Below are positions 44,342 through 54,600 of a stretch of 64,000 bases of DNA, piece by piece. The notes beneath the pieces were generated by a model. The model saw nothing but the letters and a program-made list of their open reading frames with translations, did no database searches and had not been told where the DNA came from. Positions within the stretch are counted from its first letter, which is position 1, and every line of letters begins with the position of its first letter. This DNA comes from Symsagittifera roscoffensis (Eukaryota > Xenacoelomorpha > Acoela > Convolutidae): positions 8,794,193 through 8,858,192 of the forward strand of contig NC_087062.1 in NCBI RefSeq assembly GCF_963678635.1, in the 5' to 3' direction. Both the position numbers and the translations under genes were made by a program.

Positions 44342-46863
44342 ATTTCGATTGCTGCGAAAGAAATATGGCCAAAGCAGGGTCCTTTTAGTGATATGGTAGA
44401 GATCGGAAAATTAATTTGGTCGACCTAAAGTGAATGTAGACAATTTTTTTTTAATTTTGAAAATCCCCCTTAAGAAAATTCAGATTACAATCTAGTGTGG
44501 TTTTACCTGTGTGGGATTATCTATGTGGAGTTACACATGAATGTCACTACTGATCAACATTAATGTAGTTTCGAACAATCTTCTCTATCTATCGAAACTG
44601 TCTACTCTGTAAGAATCAAGGCTATACTCAAAATTATTTTTTCCTGAAAAATCTATATTCCTCCCCCCCCCCCCCCCCAGAATCGATTTGGAGGATATTG
44701 TACGACTGATCCTTCTCCTCGCACTATTTTATCTTCACTTTTCAGATAGTGATCCACCGTAAAACAATTGTCTCAAGGACACAAAAGCACGAGCACAGAA
44801 GGACTTAACTCATCTAAAAAACTCACAATCGCTCATGGCTCACATAAAGCAAAAGTAAATTCAAACAAGGGTAGCTGGTTTCTGTGCAAGTAGCACAGAA
44901 TGTTCTGACCATAGCCTTAAAAAATACAAAAAAAACTTTTGCTCAAATTGGTGTAGTTTTATTTTGCATGTTTCGATAAAAAAAAACCTGAATGAAAAAA
45001 TAGAATTGGGCATATTTGAGCTCATAGTGAAATAAGAACAGTGGAAAACAGTTTTTGGAGTAGAATGACTAGAAAAACGAAAACAAAATGGAAAAAAAAT
45101 TCAAAAATTTTTTTCAAAGTTTTTTGCGGATTTTTTTTTGAATTTTCAAGTTTATGATTCCCAAAATTGCGCTTAAAAAAAGCAAAAAATAAATATTTTT
45201 ATATGAATAAAACTAAAATTTCACGGCTTAAATTACCCTTAAATATGCTATTGTAAGCCACACGGTCACCTTATTAGCTCGAAATTAGACCAAAAATCAA
45301 AAATTTCAATCCAGTTTTCTCGATACAGTGAACGAATTTTCGAAATTTTTTAATGTCGTTCGAATCACGACTGAAAGGTTTTTTAATACGATATATCAAT
45401 CAACCCTGCCCGATGATTATATGTGGTAGCTGGTTTTTGATTTTGCGTAAAAAAAAATAAAACACTCGAATCCAAAGTTCCTCCTCATTTTAAGGGTCGA
45501 AACAAACTACGCAAAAATACTAAGCACCATACTTTCATGACAAGTTAAGCTAGTTGGAAACAACGCAAATGTACATTACTACAAAGTCTCTCAGATTAGA
45601 AGTCGCGCAAAGCATATGAAAACTTTTTCTCTGATCGTTATGGCAGTACTCATAACAAAACAGGCAAACACTTTCAGATCGGTTATGTCAGTCTAGAGCA
45701 TTTGTTGTAGTTTTTGAGGTTTCTTCTTACACTTTTTCTCCCCTCCATGGCAATCTGAAGAGCAGGAATCTGAGAAAGTCTGATGTATCGTCTGAATATC
45801 TGCATTTTTGTAACTTGGTGAGCCTCTTTCTTCATATATGCAGAAGGCTTATCTTTGAAGCTATAACTTTGACTGATTTCAACTATGAACTCTTAAAAAT
45901 ACTCGCTTTACGGGTATTACCTACATGCGCCCTCGCTTCTGCGGAATTGCAGAAGACACCCGATATTTTATGTGACAAGAGAAAATTTTGCCAAAAATTA
46001 TCAAAATTGAACACAAAATTTTTATTCAAAATATAAGATGAAATAAATGATTATTAAGATGGTTTTTATATATATATAATTGAAAAAGTGTTGTTAGGCT
46101 TATAAATTCGAAGGTTTTTTTCCTCAAAAACAAGGGAAGTTTCTAATTTTTTTGCACTCCACTGCCAAATGAATAGTCTTTTCTCGAACACTTTTTTTGA
46201 CCCCGATTTGTAAATACTTTTAGATGCAAAGATTGCAGACATTATAAATAACTTGCAATTAAGTCCAAATGATTTTGACGAGCCGAACACATCACTAGCA
46301 GTAGCTCCCATTTGAAAAGAAATGAAACTTTCACAAGAACTAAAAATTCAAATCAGGCGAGAAAAAAAAACGACAATCATTGTCTTGAATGTCTACTATA
46401 ATTTCAACCGCGTTTGAAGTTGTAAAACTTTTAAATTCGAAGGGTTTATTTTCTCAACTTGCTAATTGTTCTGGGTCTGCTAAAAGATTGGTCGGTACAA
46501 CTATGATAGAGTGGTCCCTCGAAAAAGCAACTATGATAGGAAGTGCGGATAGGAAAGTGGTTGTTTTTCTTTGGAGTGCGGTCAAAAAGTTGACAACCGG
46601 TCAAAAAATAGGCTAATTTTATTATATTAACCTATCATAATCGAGAATAGAAAGCAAACTTACGAAATAAATAATTAATAAATAGGCTGTTTTCCAGTCC
46701 CCCCCCCCCTTTCAAATTCAATACTGAAAAGTCTATTCAACGTTGTCATAATGCAATGAAATTTGGCGTGATGAACAAATCGACAATTCTCAACAGATTT
46801 GTTCCTCATACTTTAACTACAATTTTAACTTTTTCAACTTCAACTTTTTTTTAAAAAACTTTA
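44342..46863. other. Intergenic DNA
   Basis: No gene recognised. Contains pure C-runs at about 44,664-44,681 and 46,699-46,709; the latter sits in GGCTGTTTTCCAGTCC, resembling one terminus of the GGCTCTTTTCC elements without a partner. Short frames at 45,815-46,036, 46,066-46,311 (reverse) and 46,389-46,616 have no recognisable domains. Confidence 0.45.
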
Positions 46864-46866
46864 AAA
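46851..46866 (-). terminator. RNA polymerase III terminator of tRNA-Ser
   Basis: On the tRNA strand, TTTT occurs a few bases after the gene, then a longer T-run. This is the usual Pol III stop signal. Confidence 0.7.
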
Positions 46867-46869
46867 TAT

Positions 46870-46951
46870 CGCAGCCAGCAGGATTCGAACCTGCGCGGGA
46901 AGATCCCATCTGATTTCGAGTCAGACGCCTTAACCACTCGGCCATGACTGC
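46870..46951 (-). tRNA. tRNA-Ser(CGA)
   Basis: 82-nt type II tRNA on the minus strand. The acceptor arms GCAGTCA and TGGCTGC pair over 7 bp with one G-T. Box A is TGGCCGAGTGGTTAAGGC and box B is GGTTCGAATCC. The anticodon stem is TCTGA/TCAGA with loop CTCGAAA, giving anticodon CGA, which decodes UCG. The long variable arm is serine-like. No intron; CCA is not encoded, as expected for a eukaryote. Intact and probably functional; apparently the only stable-RNA gene in the window. Confidence 0.96.
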
Positions 46952-47814
46952 TTATAGGCATACAGAACAAAGGACAAATACAAAGTAAGTCTAGCATAAA
47001 TAAAGCATAAATAAAGCACAATTTTGCACGTGCCCTTTTAACAAGCTGCTCATACACCAACACGCTAGTTTTCAGTTTCAGATTGATATTCAGTGACAAA
47101 ATTGAAGAATTACAAATTACATCATTACACTACATTGGTACAGCAACAATATGAAATTTGAGCTCTTCTCGCCGTTTTCCCCACCTGTAATTCTGTGTAT
47201 TTTTAATTTGTGTCCACGCCTCTCGCAGTCCAGTTGTCATAAATTTGGCATATGGGGGGGGGGGGGGGGGGGATCATCTCGTCATTAGCTCGTGGTTCAT
47301 TGAGACCCAATAACAAAAATTTTTTGTTTCCACATTAAAACTTCGCAACTTCGTAACATCAATGGTTATACCGCTAAATTGATTTAGCTCTTTTTCGGAG
47401 TGGCGTGCCGCGGAGCCGCATTCTCCGGACAGCCGAAAAAGGAATTTGTTCCCGGATAGCCGAAAATTTATTGAAACTTGTACTGGTCGCGGTGGGTTTG
47501 GTCTATTTTTGTGGCTCGTTGTTTTGTCGAACCATTTCTTGTGCCTAATTTTTTTGCTATCTGGGAACGAAACTTTTTTCAGCAATCCGAGAATGCGACT
47601 CTGTGCGGGTAAACGAGTAAACACCTTTTACGGTGCCTCCTTGCTTTTTCTTGGGTACAACGTACAAGTGTGATAGTAAGAAAAGAAGAGCTTAAATTTG
47701 TAATTGTTGCTTTTGTTACCTCACACATATTTGTTCACTTCAGCCCCGAGAAATGCCGGAAGTTGCCCAGGTAAAATTTCCAGTCAGGCTAATCTTTTAA
47801 ATAAAAGTCAAATC
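46952..47814. other. Intergenic DNA with a G-run and a GC-richer patch
   Basis: A pure G-run lies at about 47,254-47,272. A GC-richer block at 47,395-47,480 contains two related words, CCGGACAGCCGAAAA and CCGGATAGCCGAAAA. Overlapping frames on both strands at 47,274-47,673 have no recognisable domains. Confidence 0.45.
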
Positions 47815-48130
47815 GGCTCTTTTTCCTCCCCCCCCCCCACCTGCAATTTTTTTACTTGTAAAGTTACTGTTCAAATTGTCCGATCATTATGTAAATTGAC
47901 ATGCGGACTAATTAGGATGCGCCAAACACATTTGGTCTTTATATTTAACCTTGTAAAACTCCTCGTTACACCATAAAATTGATGGTCGTAGAAGGTAGGG
48001 GAAAAGGAAAAAGAGCCCATGAAAAACGTATTTGGTCTTCATGTAACCTTGTAACGAGGACCTTGTAAAACCCCTCGTTACACCATAAAATTGATGCTTA
48101 TTGATGAGGTGGGGGGAAGGAAAAAGAGCC
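47815..48130. mobile_element. MITE-like element with GGCTCTTTTTCC termini, right half duplicated
   Basis: The left end GGCTCTTTTTCCTCCCCCCC is mirrored by GGGGGGAAGGAAAAAGAGCC at 48,111-48,130 and also by a second right end at 47,994-48,017. The right half, including CTCGTTACACCATAAAATTG, is present twice in tandem (about 47,950-48,017 and 48,065-48,130). No coding content. Confidence 0.65.
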
Positions 48131-49175
48131 AGGAAAATAAAACAGGAAACCCTGTTTGTATTGTTAAAAATGTTGTTGCATGTGGAGCAGCTTCCCGTCG
48201 GTCTCTTGACCTTTGCCCCGTAGTATCTTGATTTGTAAGGGCGGGTATGACTGAGCTCTTCATTGGATCTGGAAATCTTTGGATTGCTGAGCGAGTAAGC
48301 TTTTACTAGACTAAAATGCGGATTGCAACGCTGCTCGAATAATATATTGAATGTTTCGATTATTTATGCGTGGCAAGTTATCCGGACTCATGCTATTTCC
48401 AGTTTGAACCGAGGCCAACTTTTATTGGTCGTATTAGTTCTTCTCAAATGTTAGCATTTGACATTGGCAGTAAAAAATCATAGTTTATCAAAAAATTTTG
48501 AACAAAAACTATTCGAGATCAATCAAGGGGCAATCGGAATATTCAGGACTTTGCCCTGGTATACGAGCAATTTTTGTGTATATGGTTTGCGAATAAAAAT
48601 AGAAAATTGACTCGCAAATGTATTCGGAACATTCAGGGCTTTGCCCTGATATGAGCAGTTTTATTAAGCAGTTTTGGGCGGCAGGTTTTTTTAAAGCAGA
48701 AAGCACATTGCACGGAAGTGCATTTTCACTGACAACCGACCACTGTTTTTACAATAGTCGGTTGCGCCAAAGACACTTGATGAGAAGCTACGGGTCGAAT
48801 GAATTTTTTCCATGCTCTTCTCACTCAGTTCTTGGAATTAAAGTTGATGATGCCAATGAGAAATGAGAAGTTTTGACGAGTTAATTTTTTTCGTATTTTT
48901 GCCTAGGTTTGCCGAGTATCTGCATTCGTTGAGCTTAGCATGCAGTTGTTTAGCAGTTGTTGTAAAGTAACTAGAAATCACCCCTCTCAGATTGTGCTAC
49001 ATTAGTACACTAAAATTGCTCTGATTCCTTGTATGCGATGAATAGACTGCGTCGGTTTAATGGAACGATCGGCTTAAAAGCATTTTTAATGTAACAGCGA
49101 TTCAAAGTGCTTTACTAGTAGTGTTATAATGAACATATGTGACCCAGCATATGGTGAAAAAGAGGAACAGTGCAA
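48131..49175. other. Intergenic DNA
   Basis: Contains a duplicated block, TCGGAATATTCAGGACTTTG at about 48,535 and TCGGAACATTCAGGGCTTTG at about 48,629, and no recognisable gene. Confidence 0.45.
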
Positions 49176-49225
49176 TGAGGGAATAGGGAGGGGAGGGAGC
49201 AAGGAGGGAGGATGGAAGGAAGGGG
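49176..49225 (+). repeat. Purine-only-rich tract at the gypsy insertion site
   Basis: About 50 bp of almost only A and G (GGGAGGGGAGGGAGCAAGGA and similar), ending in the GGGG that is duplicated by the retroelement insertion. Confidence 0.7.
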
Positions 49226-49345
49226 TGTTCTGAATTGAAATCAGAAACACAATTATTAAAACTTTTACCATATGTTCTGACTTGAAATCAGAAACATAAT
49301 TCTTAAACTTTTACCACATGTTCTGACTTGAAATTATGTGTTTGC
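49226..49345 (+). promoter_or_regulatory. Triplicated 46-47 bp repeat in LTR U3
   Basis: Units TGTTCTGAATTGAAATCAGA (then to TACCATA) and TGTTCTGACTTGAAATCAGA (then to TACCACA), followed by a partial third. Position upstream of the TATA box suggests enhancer-type elements, as in many LTRs. That function is inferred. Confidence 0.6.
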
Positions 49346-49448
49346 TCGGTTGATAAAATATCACCAAAAGCAAACATTACAGCATGTGTTGTTTCTTTCT
49401 GATTGGTTTAACCAACAGATGGAATGCTGAAAATATCAAAATCTATGG

Positions 49449-49456
49449 TATATAAG
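49449..49456 (+). promoter_or_regulatory. Candidate TATA box of the 5' LTR
   Basis: TATATAAG in the middle of the LTR, at the position expected for the retroelement promoter. The identical site in the 3' LTR starts at 61,934. Confidence 0.55.
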
Positions 49457-49776
49457 CCAAGCGAAAATATACCAAATATCACTTCATCACTTTCTCAAAT
49501 CTCATAACCACTCTCATACTGAGACCCCCAACCATCCTAATAACCAAAATCTCAAATCTCTATCTTGATAACTATAAATCCATACCCCAATGTCTCTTGA
49601 TATAAAATTGATGTGTGTCCACTATATTTGAAATAATATACCTATTTACGAGTGAAAGAAACTTTGTCTGTTGAATAAGAATAGGAAAGTCTTAGCAACA
49701 TTCAGAAAGACCCCTTGTTCTAACTAGCTGCGATTTGGTCGATCGCATAAGTTAAGTCAAGTTAGTTTGGAATATT

Positions 49777-49793
49777 TGGTGCGACCAGTGAGG
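49777..49793 (+). promoter_or_regulatory. Gypsy-type element primer-binding site
   Basis: TGGTGCGACCAGTGAGG two bases after the LTR; TGG would pair with a tRNA CCA end. The tRNA was not identified, and the tRNA-Ser in this window does not match. Confidence 0.65.
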
Positions 49794-49804
49794 CACACAA
49801 GTTT

Positions 49805-50100
49805 CAAAAATTCACTCAATTTTCAAAATCTCAAAAAACTGAGATTATCAAAATTTCAAAAGGTTGAAAATTTCAAAAGTTGAAATTATCAAAAATTCAA
49901 AAATTGAAATTATCAAAATTTCAAAAAGTTGAAAAGTTCAAAAATTGAAATTATCAAAATTTCAAAAAATTGAAAATTTCAAAAGTTGAAATTATCAAAT
50001 TTCAAAAAGTTGAAATTATCAAAAACTCAAAAATTGAATTTATCCAAATTTCAAAAAGCTGAAAATTTCAAAAGTTGAAATTATCAAATTTCAAAACTTT
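49805..50100 (+). repeat. Low-complexity repeat leader before gag
   Basis: About 300 bp built from words such as TTCAAAAATTGAAATTATCA and TTTCAAAAAGTTGAAAA in irregular tandem. Many of these words are self-complementary (TTTCAA/TTGAAA), so the RNA can form alternative hairpins. It occupies the place where packaging or translation-control signals would be expected. Confidence 0.7.
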
Positions 50101-50124
50101 AAATTGGATATCTTAACTTGAAAA

Positions 50125-50131
50125 AAGTAAG
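50125..50131 (+). promoter_or_regulatory. Candidate 5' splice site just before gag
   Basis: AA|GTAAG with the GT at 50,127-50,128, ending directly against the gag ATG (50,132). A leader donor is what a spliced env mRNA needs. A matching acceptor candidate lies at 58,281-58,287. Confidence 0.5.
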
Positions 50132-51559
50132 ATGGCCGATCACCCAATCACCCATCCTAACTTGTCTTTTGTATCATTCTCAGGAAATGATTCAGACCTA
50201 AACGCAAAAGCCTTTTGGACTTCAGTTGAGAATAAAATTGTATTCTCACTAGGGCAACGACCCACAGACTCTGGCGCTCAGCCTAACTATGATCACAGAC
50301 AAAAAAGTTTGTTTGGATCTTTATTAACCGAAACAGCTCTTGAATGGTATACTGATGAAGTAACTAATACTACTACTTGGGCTGAACTAAAAAATCTTTT
50401 TCTTAAAAGGTTCACTGATGGTAGAGATCGTTTCAAGCATCGAATTGATGCTGAAAATGCCACTCGACAAGAGCGCGAATTAATAAAAAATTACTTCCAT
50501 AGGATTAAAACATCAGTCGACAAGGGTTGGCCTGAAAGCATTGATACTACTGTTCATGCTGATGCCGATGCACAGGCATTGGAAAAAAATATACAAACGA
50601 GACAAAGAACTCAAAAGTATATAGATTTCTCAGTTAAAGGTCTAAAACCCTTAGCTCTGAAGCAGAAAGCTCATGAATATATGATAGAAAACCCCAACGC
50701 AGGATGGGGAACGTTTACCAATCATATAATTACAAAAGATTTAACTTTTATCGTCGCCACTGATCCTGCAAACAAAACCTCGACAGATAAAATGACATCA
50801 TTAGAAACGCAAATAAAAGAGTTAACCAAATTGATTAAAAATCAAGAGGTTAGTGCCATAAACGAACAACATTCCTTTCGTCGCCGAGATCCGGATGTAA
50901 AAGGCAGACCAAATAATACACGCTTTTGTGATTATTGTAGGATGAACGGTCATTCTATCTCTAGATGCTCTAAGAAACAAGTCCAGGACGAAGTAAACAA
51001 ACTTCGCAAAGAACTAACAATAAAAAATGATAGAAAAGTGTCATTTGAGACCGACTATAAACGTAACCGAAATTTCTCAAATCAAAGAAATTACCATCAA
51101 AACGATCAGTCAAGAAACAACAACTTTACAAATCAAAACGGTCAATCAGGAAACTATGGAAATACTCCAAATTTCCAAAATCAAAGTCACTATGGTATTC
51201 GTTATCATAGTAACTATAGCAAAAACGGTTATCCAAGAAATAATCAACAGCCATCATACAATTCCAATCCCAGGCAAAACGAGTCATATGACGAAAAATA
51301 CCCAAAACAAAATACTTTCAGAGATAACGAACAAGCTGCAAAACAGCATTATGACCAAGAAAATAGGCAATCCAGCAGTGATCCTAGAGGTCGACAATAT
51401 AATCAAAACGGATATAACCGAAAAAATAGTCGTGATTCTGATAGATCAAGATCACCAGGATTCAGAATGAATCAAAATCAAGTTGAAAACACCCATTGGG
51501 TAGAAGAAGAAACTAACTACTGTAACGCACTGACAGATATGTTTCCTTTAAACTATTAA
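50132..51559 (+). CDS. gag: Gag of the gypsy-type element
   Basis: 475 residues. The N-terminal two thirds is helical with an ALEWYTDEV...W-ELKNLFLKRF segment typical of Ty3/gypsy Gag capsid regions. One zinc knuckle, CDYCRMNGHSISRC, is at residues 266-279 (C-x2-C-x4-H-x4-C). The last about 170 residues are an Asn/Gln/Ser/Tyr/Arg-rich low-complexity tail ending in an RS-like part (RKNSRDSDRSRSPGF), probably RNA-binding. Shortly before the stop codon lies the frameshift heptamer that leads into Pol. Gag would form the particle shell and package the RNA. Confidence 0.92.
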   Translation: MADHPITHPNLSFVSFSGNDSDLNAKAFWTSVENKIVFSLGQRPTDSGAQPNYDHRQKSLFGSLLTETALEWYTDEVTNTTTWAELKNLFLKRFTDGRDRFKHRIDAENATRQERELIKNYFHRIKTSVDKGWPESIDTTVHADADAQALEKNIQTRQRTQKYIDFSVKGLKPLALKQKAHEYMIENPNAGWGTFTNHIITKDLTFIVATDPANKTSTDKMTSLETQIKELTKLIKNQEVSAINEQHSFRRRDPDVKGRPNNTRFCDYCRMNGHSISRCSKKQVQDEVNKLRKELTIKNDRKVSFETDYKRNRNFSNQRNYHQNDQSRNNNFTNQNGQSGNYGNTPNFQNQSHYGIRYHSNYSKNGYPRNNQQPSYNSNPRQNESYDEKYPKQNTFRDNEQAAKQHYDQENRQSSSDPRGRQYNQNGYNRKNSRDSDRSRSPGFRMNQNQVENTHWVEEETNYCNALTDMFPLNY

Positions 51560-51636
51560 AGTCTCCGAAGCCAAGTGAAGATAGCAATCCAAAAGCAAGG
51601 ATCTATCTCAATCTGTATCATTTCGCCACCGGAGAC
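51547..51636 (+). promoter_or_regulatory. Programmed -1 ribosomal frameshift site (gag-pol)
   Basis: The heptamer TTTAAAC (51,547-51,553) is in the correct phase (T TTA AAC) in the gag frame, two codons before the gag stop (51,557-51,559). After a 7-nt spacer, GTCTCCG (51,561-51,567) can pair perfectly with CGGAGAC (51,630-51,636). Pol lies in the -1 frame, which is open from 51,526. This is the arrangement used by many viruses and LTR elements. Confidence 0.88.
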
Positions 51637-54600
51637 ACAAATAAAAATAGTGGACTGGAAATTGAATTTATGGTCGATCCAGGATCAACTTGTAGTATCA
51701 TAAATGAACCAACTTATCGAGAATTAAACAAAATTGGACAAAAACTGACTCTTTTCAAATCCCAAAGTAAAGCCAAAACTTACAACGGATCTGAAATTCG
51801 TATGCTTGGCCATACATCAATCGTTTCATGCTTTGATACCGACGGAAAGTATCCAACAAACCATAAAGTCTGGATAACAGAAGAACGCACTGTTAATCTA
51901 TTAGGAATCGACTTCTGTCATTTGTTTCTTAAAGCCCTTTATTTTGATATCCCAGCAGTGGAACTAAAATCCGAAGATGGTGTCATCTCATATGGCTTAT
52001 TAAACAATGATAAGGAATATCCGAATGTTTCTAAAATAGAAACAATCCGACTTAAAGATCCCCTATATATCTCACACCGCTCCTCGCATCTATATAAACA
52101 TACAGCTGAAACATATTTTAAAAAAGGAACTACATTTCTTCCTCACAAAGACACGTGTAAAACTGGTTTAATTTTCATGAATACCATTTGTGTTCAAACT
52201 GAATACAAACTCCCGATTTTGATTGAAAATCAACAAGACCACCCAGTAACCATAAATAAAGACGTACTCGGATATGCAGTAACAGATATACAAGGAGAAG
52301 AAAAAGTATATGCAATCCAAGATTGCGATGAATTTACAGCAACTATTCTAAACGAAAGTTCAGAATTTGACAGTTGTTTCATGTTGAACACAATTGTAAA
52401 CACCACACAAGAATGTACAAGCCGAGTTTATGATTCTTGTATAAAATACATCGATTTCCAACAACAATCCATATTCGAATCAAACATGCCAATTGCCCAA
52501 TGCATTTCTGCTGATAGAGCCATGACCCAAGGCTTCGCCGAAATGGTCTGTCGACGATATACAAAAATGAGAGATTTTTGTAGCTATAATAATAGCAGCG
52601 TGAACGAAATCATCGTTTATCGAGATTCCAGTTCCGGACAGATAATTTACAATCTGATCACCAAGGAAAGATATTTCCAAAAACCTACCTATCAAAGCAT
52701 TCACTATGCACTAGATGAAATGAAACATCATGCGATTGCTAATAATATTCGTTGTATTGCAATGCCAAAAATTGCTTGTGGTCTAGACAAAATGGATTGG
52801 AAAGAAGCTTCTAAAATCATCGTCGACGTGTTCAGATTCTCTGGAATCACAATTTATGTCTATGTACCTGGTTGGGAACTCAATAGCATGCCTGCGCTAG
52901 AAGTATTCGATACAGAAAGTGTATCAGAAATATTTGAACAAATCGGTTCTGATATAGTTCAGGCCTGTAACAGCGAAGGCAAACTAGCCACCGATTTCTC
53001 GGCTGATGCAAAGAATCTTTGCAGACCACTCGTTCGAGACCAGTTCCCAAAATATAGGAACAAAGAACAAAATGATCAACTGATCAAATTTATTGTAAGC
53101 GAAACATTTAAATCAGACGAACATTATACATCCAACCAGCAAAAAATTGATAGCACTATTCAATTCCTTTCCGAGTTTGATTTCACACAAAGTGATCTAT
53201 CGGACGATGAGTTTGTCGATCTACTCCAAATCATCATACAAGACATTGATGTATATTCTCATCATAAGTACGATATTGGAAAAACGAAACACAAGTTCCA
53301 TATACCCCTTAAAAAAGATGCCACATTCAAAAAGCAACGACCAAGCAAAATACCCATCCATTTACGAGACAAACTCGACAAATTAATGGACGAGCTAATA
53401 CAAGCTGGTATAATACGCGAGTTAAACGAAAATGATGATATGAACTCCTGGTTCGTAAATCCTGTTATAATACTTCCTAAAAAGGACTACGTAAAACTAG
53501 TATTAGATGCTCGGTACCTGAACTCAATAACCGATACTAGTAATTGTAGCTGGCCACTTGAACCTTTACAGGTGTTGATGACTCGGATAAATGGCTCGTA
53601 TTTTACAAGCAGTGATTTATCATGCGCTTATCACCAAGTACCTCTCACTGAAGAAGCTCAAAAACTTACTAGTTTTATTGTCGGAGGACGACAATATACT
53701 TACCAAGTCGGTTTTTATGGTTTAAAACCACTTCCAAACTTCTTTAGTAAACTAATGAGATACGCTTTCGGTCCGCTTATAAAAACAAAAAAGGCAATAA
53801 CATATATTGACGATACTCTTCTACAGAGTAAAAATAAAAACGAAATGTTTGATACTATCAGAGAATACCACTCTTTGCTTCGTAAAGCAAACCTTAAAGC
53901 AGCTCCCGATAAAACATTTTTTTTCCTACGAAAAGTGAAGTTCCTTGGTCACGTGGTATCGGAAGAAGGTCTTTCTCCTATAGCTTCTCGCATAGATGAT
54001 ATAAAAAACCTAAAATCACCCGAATCTAAAACTGAAGTACTGGGTGTTCTCGGAGTAATGGGATTCTATAGTACTTACATAATTAACTTTCATGTAGATG
54101 CGAAATGTCTATACGAGCTTGCAAACACCGAAAACAAATTTCAATGGCTACCATGTCATGAAGCCGTTTTTCAGAAATTGAAAGACAGATTTTGCCATGA
54201 TATTGCTAATGCAATCCCAAACACAGATTACCCATTTCACATTCACGCAGACTCTTCGAATGTAGGAACTGGATGTATTTTAATCCAAGCCTTTCCAGAC
54301 GGAAAGAAAATTGTATCCGCAAACTCCAGGGTTTTTGATAAAGCCGAACAAAAAATGTCACCACAGCATCGTGAACTGTGTGGTATTATATCTGCTCTTC
54401 AAACATATGAATTCTATATTATAGGTTCACCATTCCCCATATATCTGTATTGTGACCATCGACCAATTTTATTTTTATGGTCCAGAAAAGGACAACTTTC
54501 ACACCGATTTTTTAAATATCAGGTTGTGCTGACTAAGTTTCATAATCTAAAAATTATCTACACACCAGGCACAAACTTAGCTTTCCCTGACCTTTTAAGC

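Larger units (their letters stand above)
49226..49774 (+). repeat. Gypsy-type element 5' LTR
   Basis: 549 bp, begins TGTTCTGAATTG and ends TTTGGAATA (not the usual CA). The upstream part holds three near-identical 46-47 bp direct repeats starting TGTTCTGA at 49,226, 49,273 and 49,319. The matching 3' copy is 61,711-62,259. Confidence 0.95.

Noticed and set aside
46066-46616. Two facing frames with faint similarity around TTAAATTCGAAGG words
   Set aside because: Similarity is confined to about 40 bp and no protein motif is present; not enough to call a repeat or gene.
46851-47099. 82-codon reverse frame over the tRNA gene
   Set aside because: Its second half is the translation of the tRNA-Ser sequence.
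51027-51470. 147-codon frame overlapping the gag tail in another frame
   Set aside because: Ile/Thr-rich translation of the Asn/Gln-rich repeat region; no start context, motif or splice evidence.
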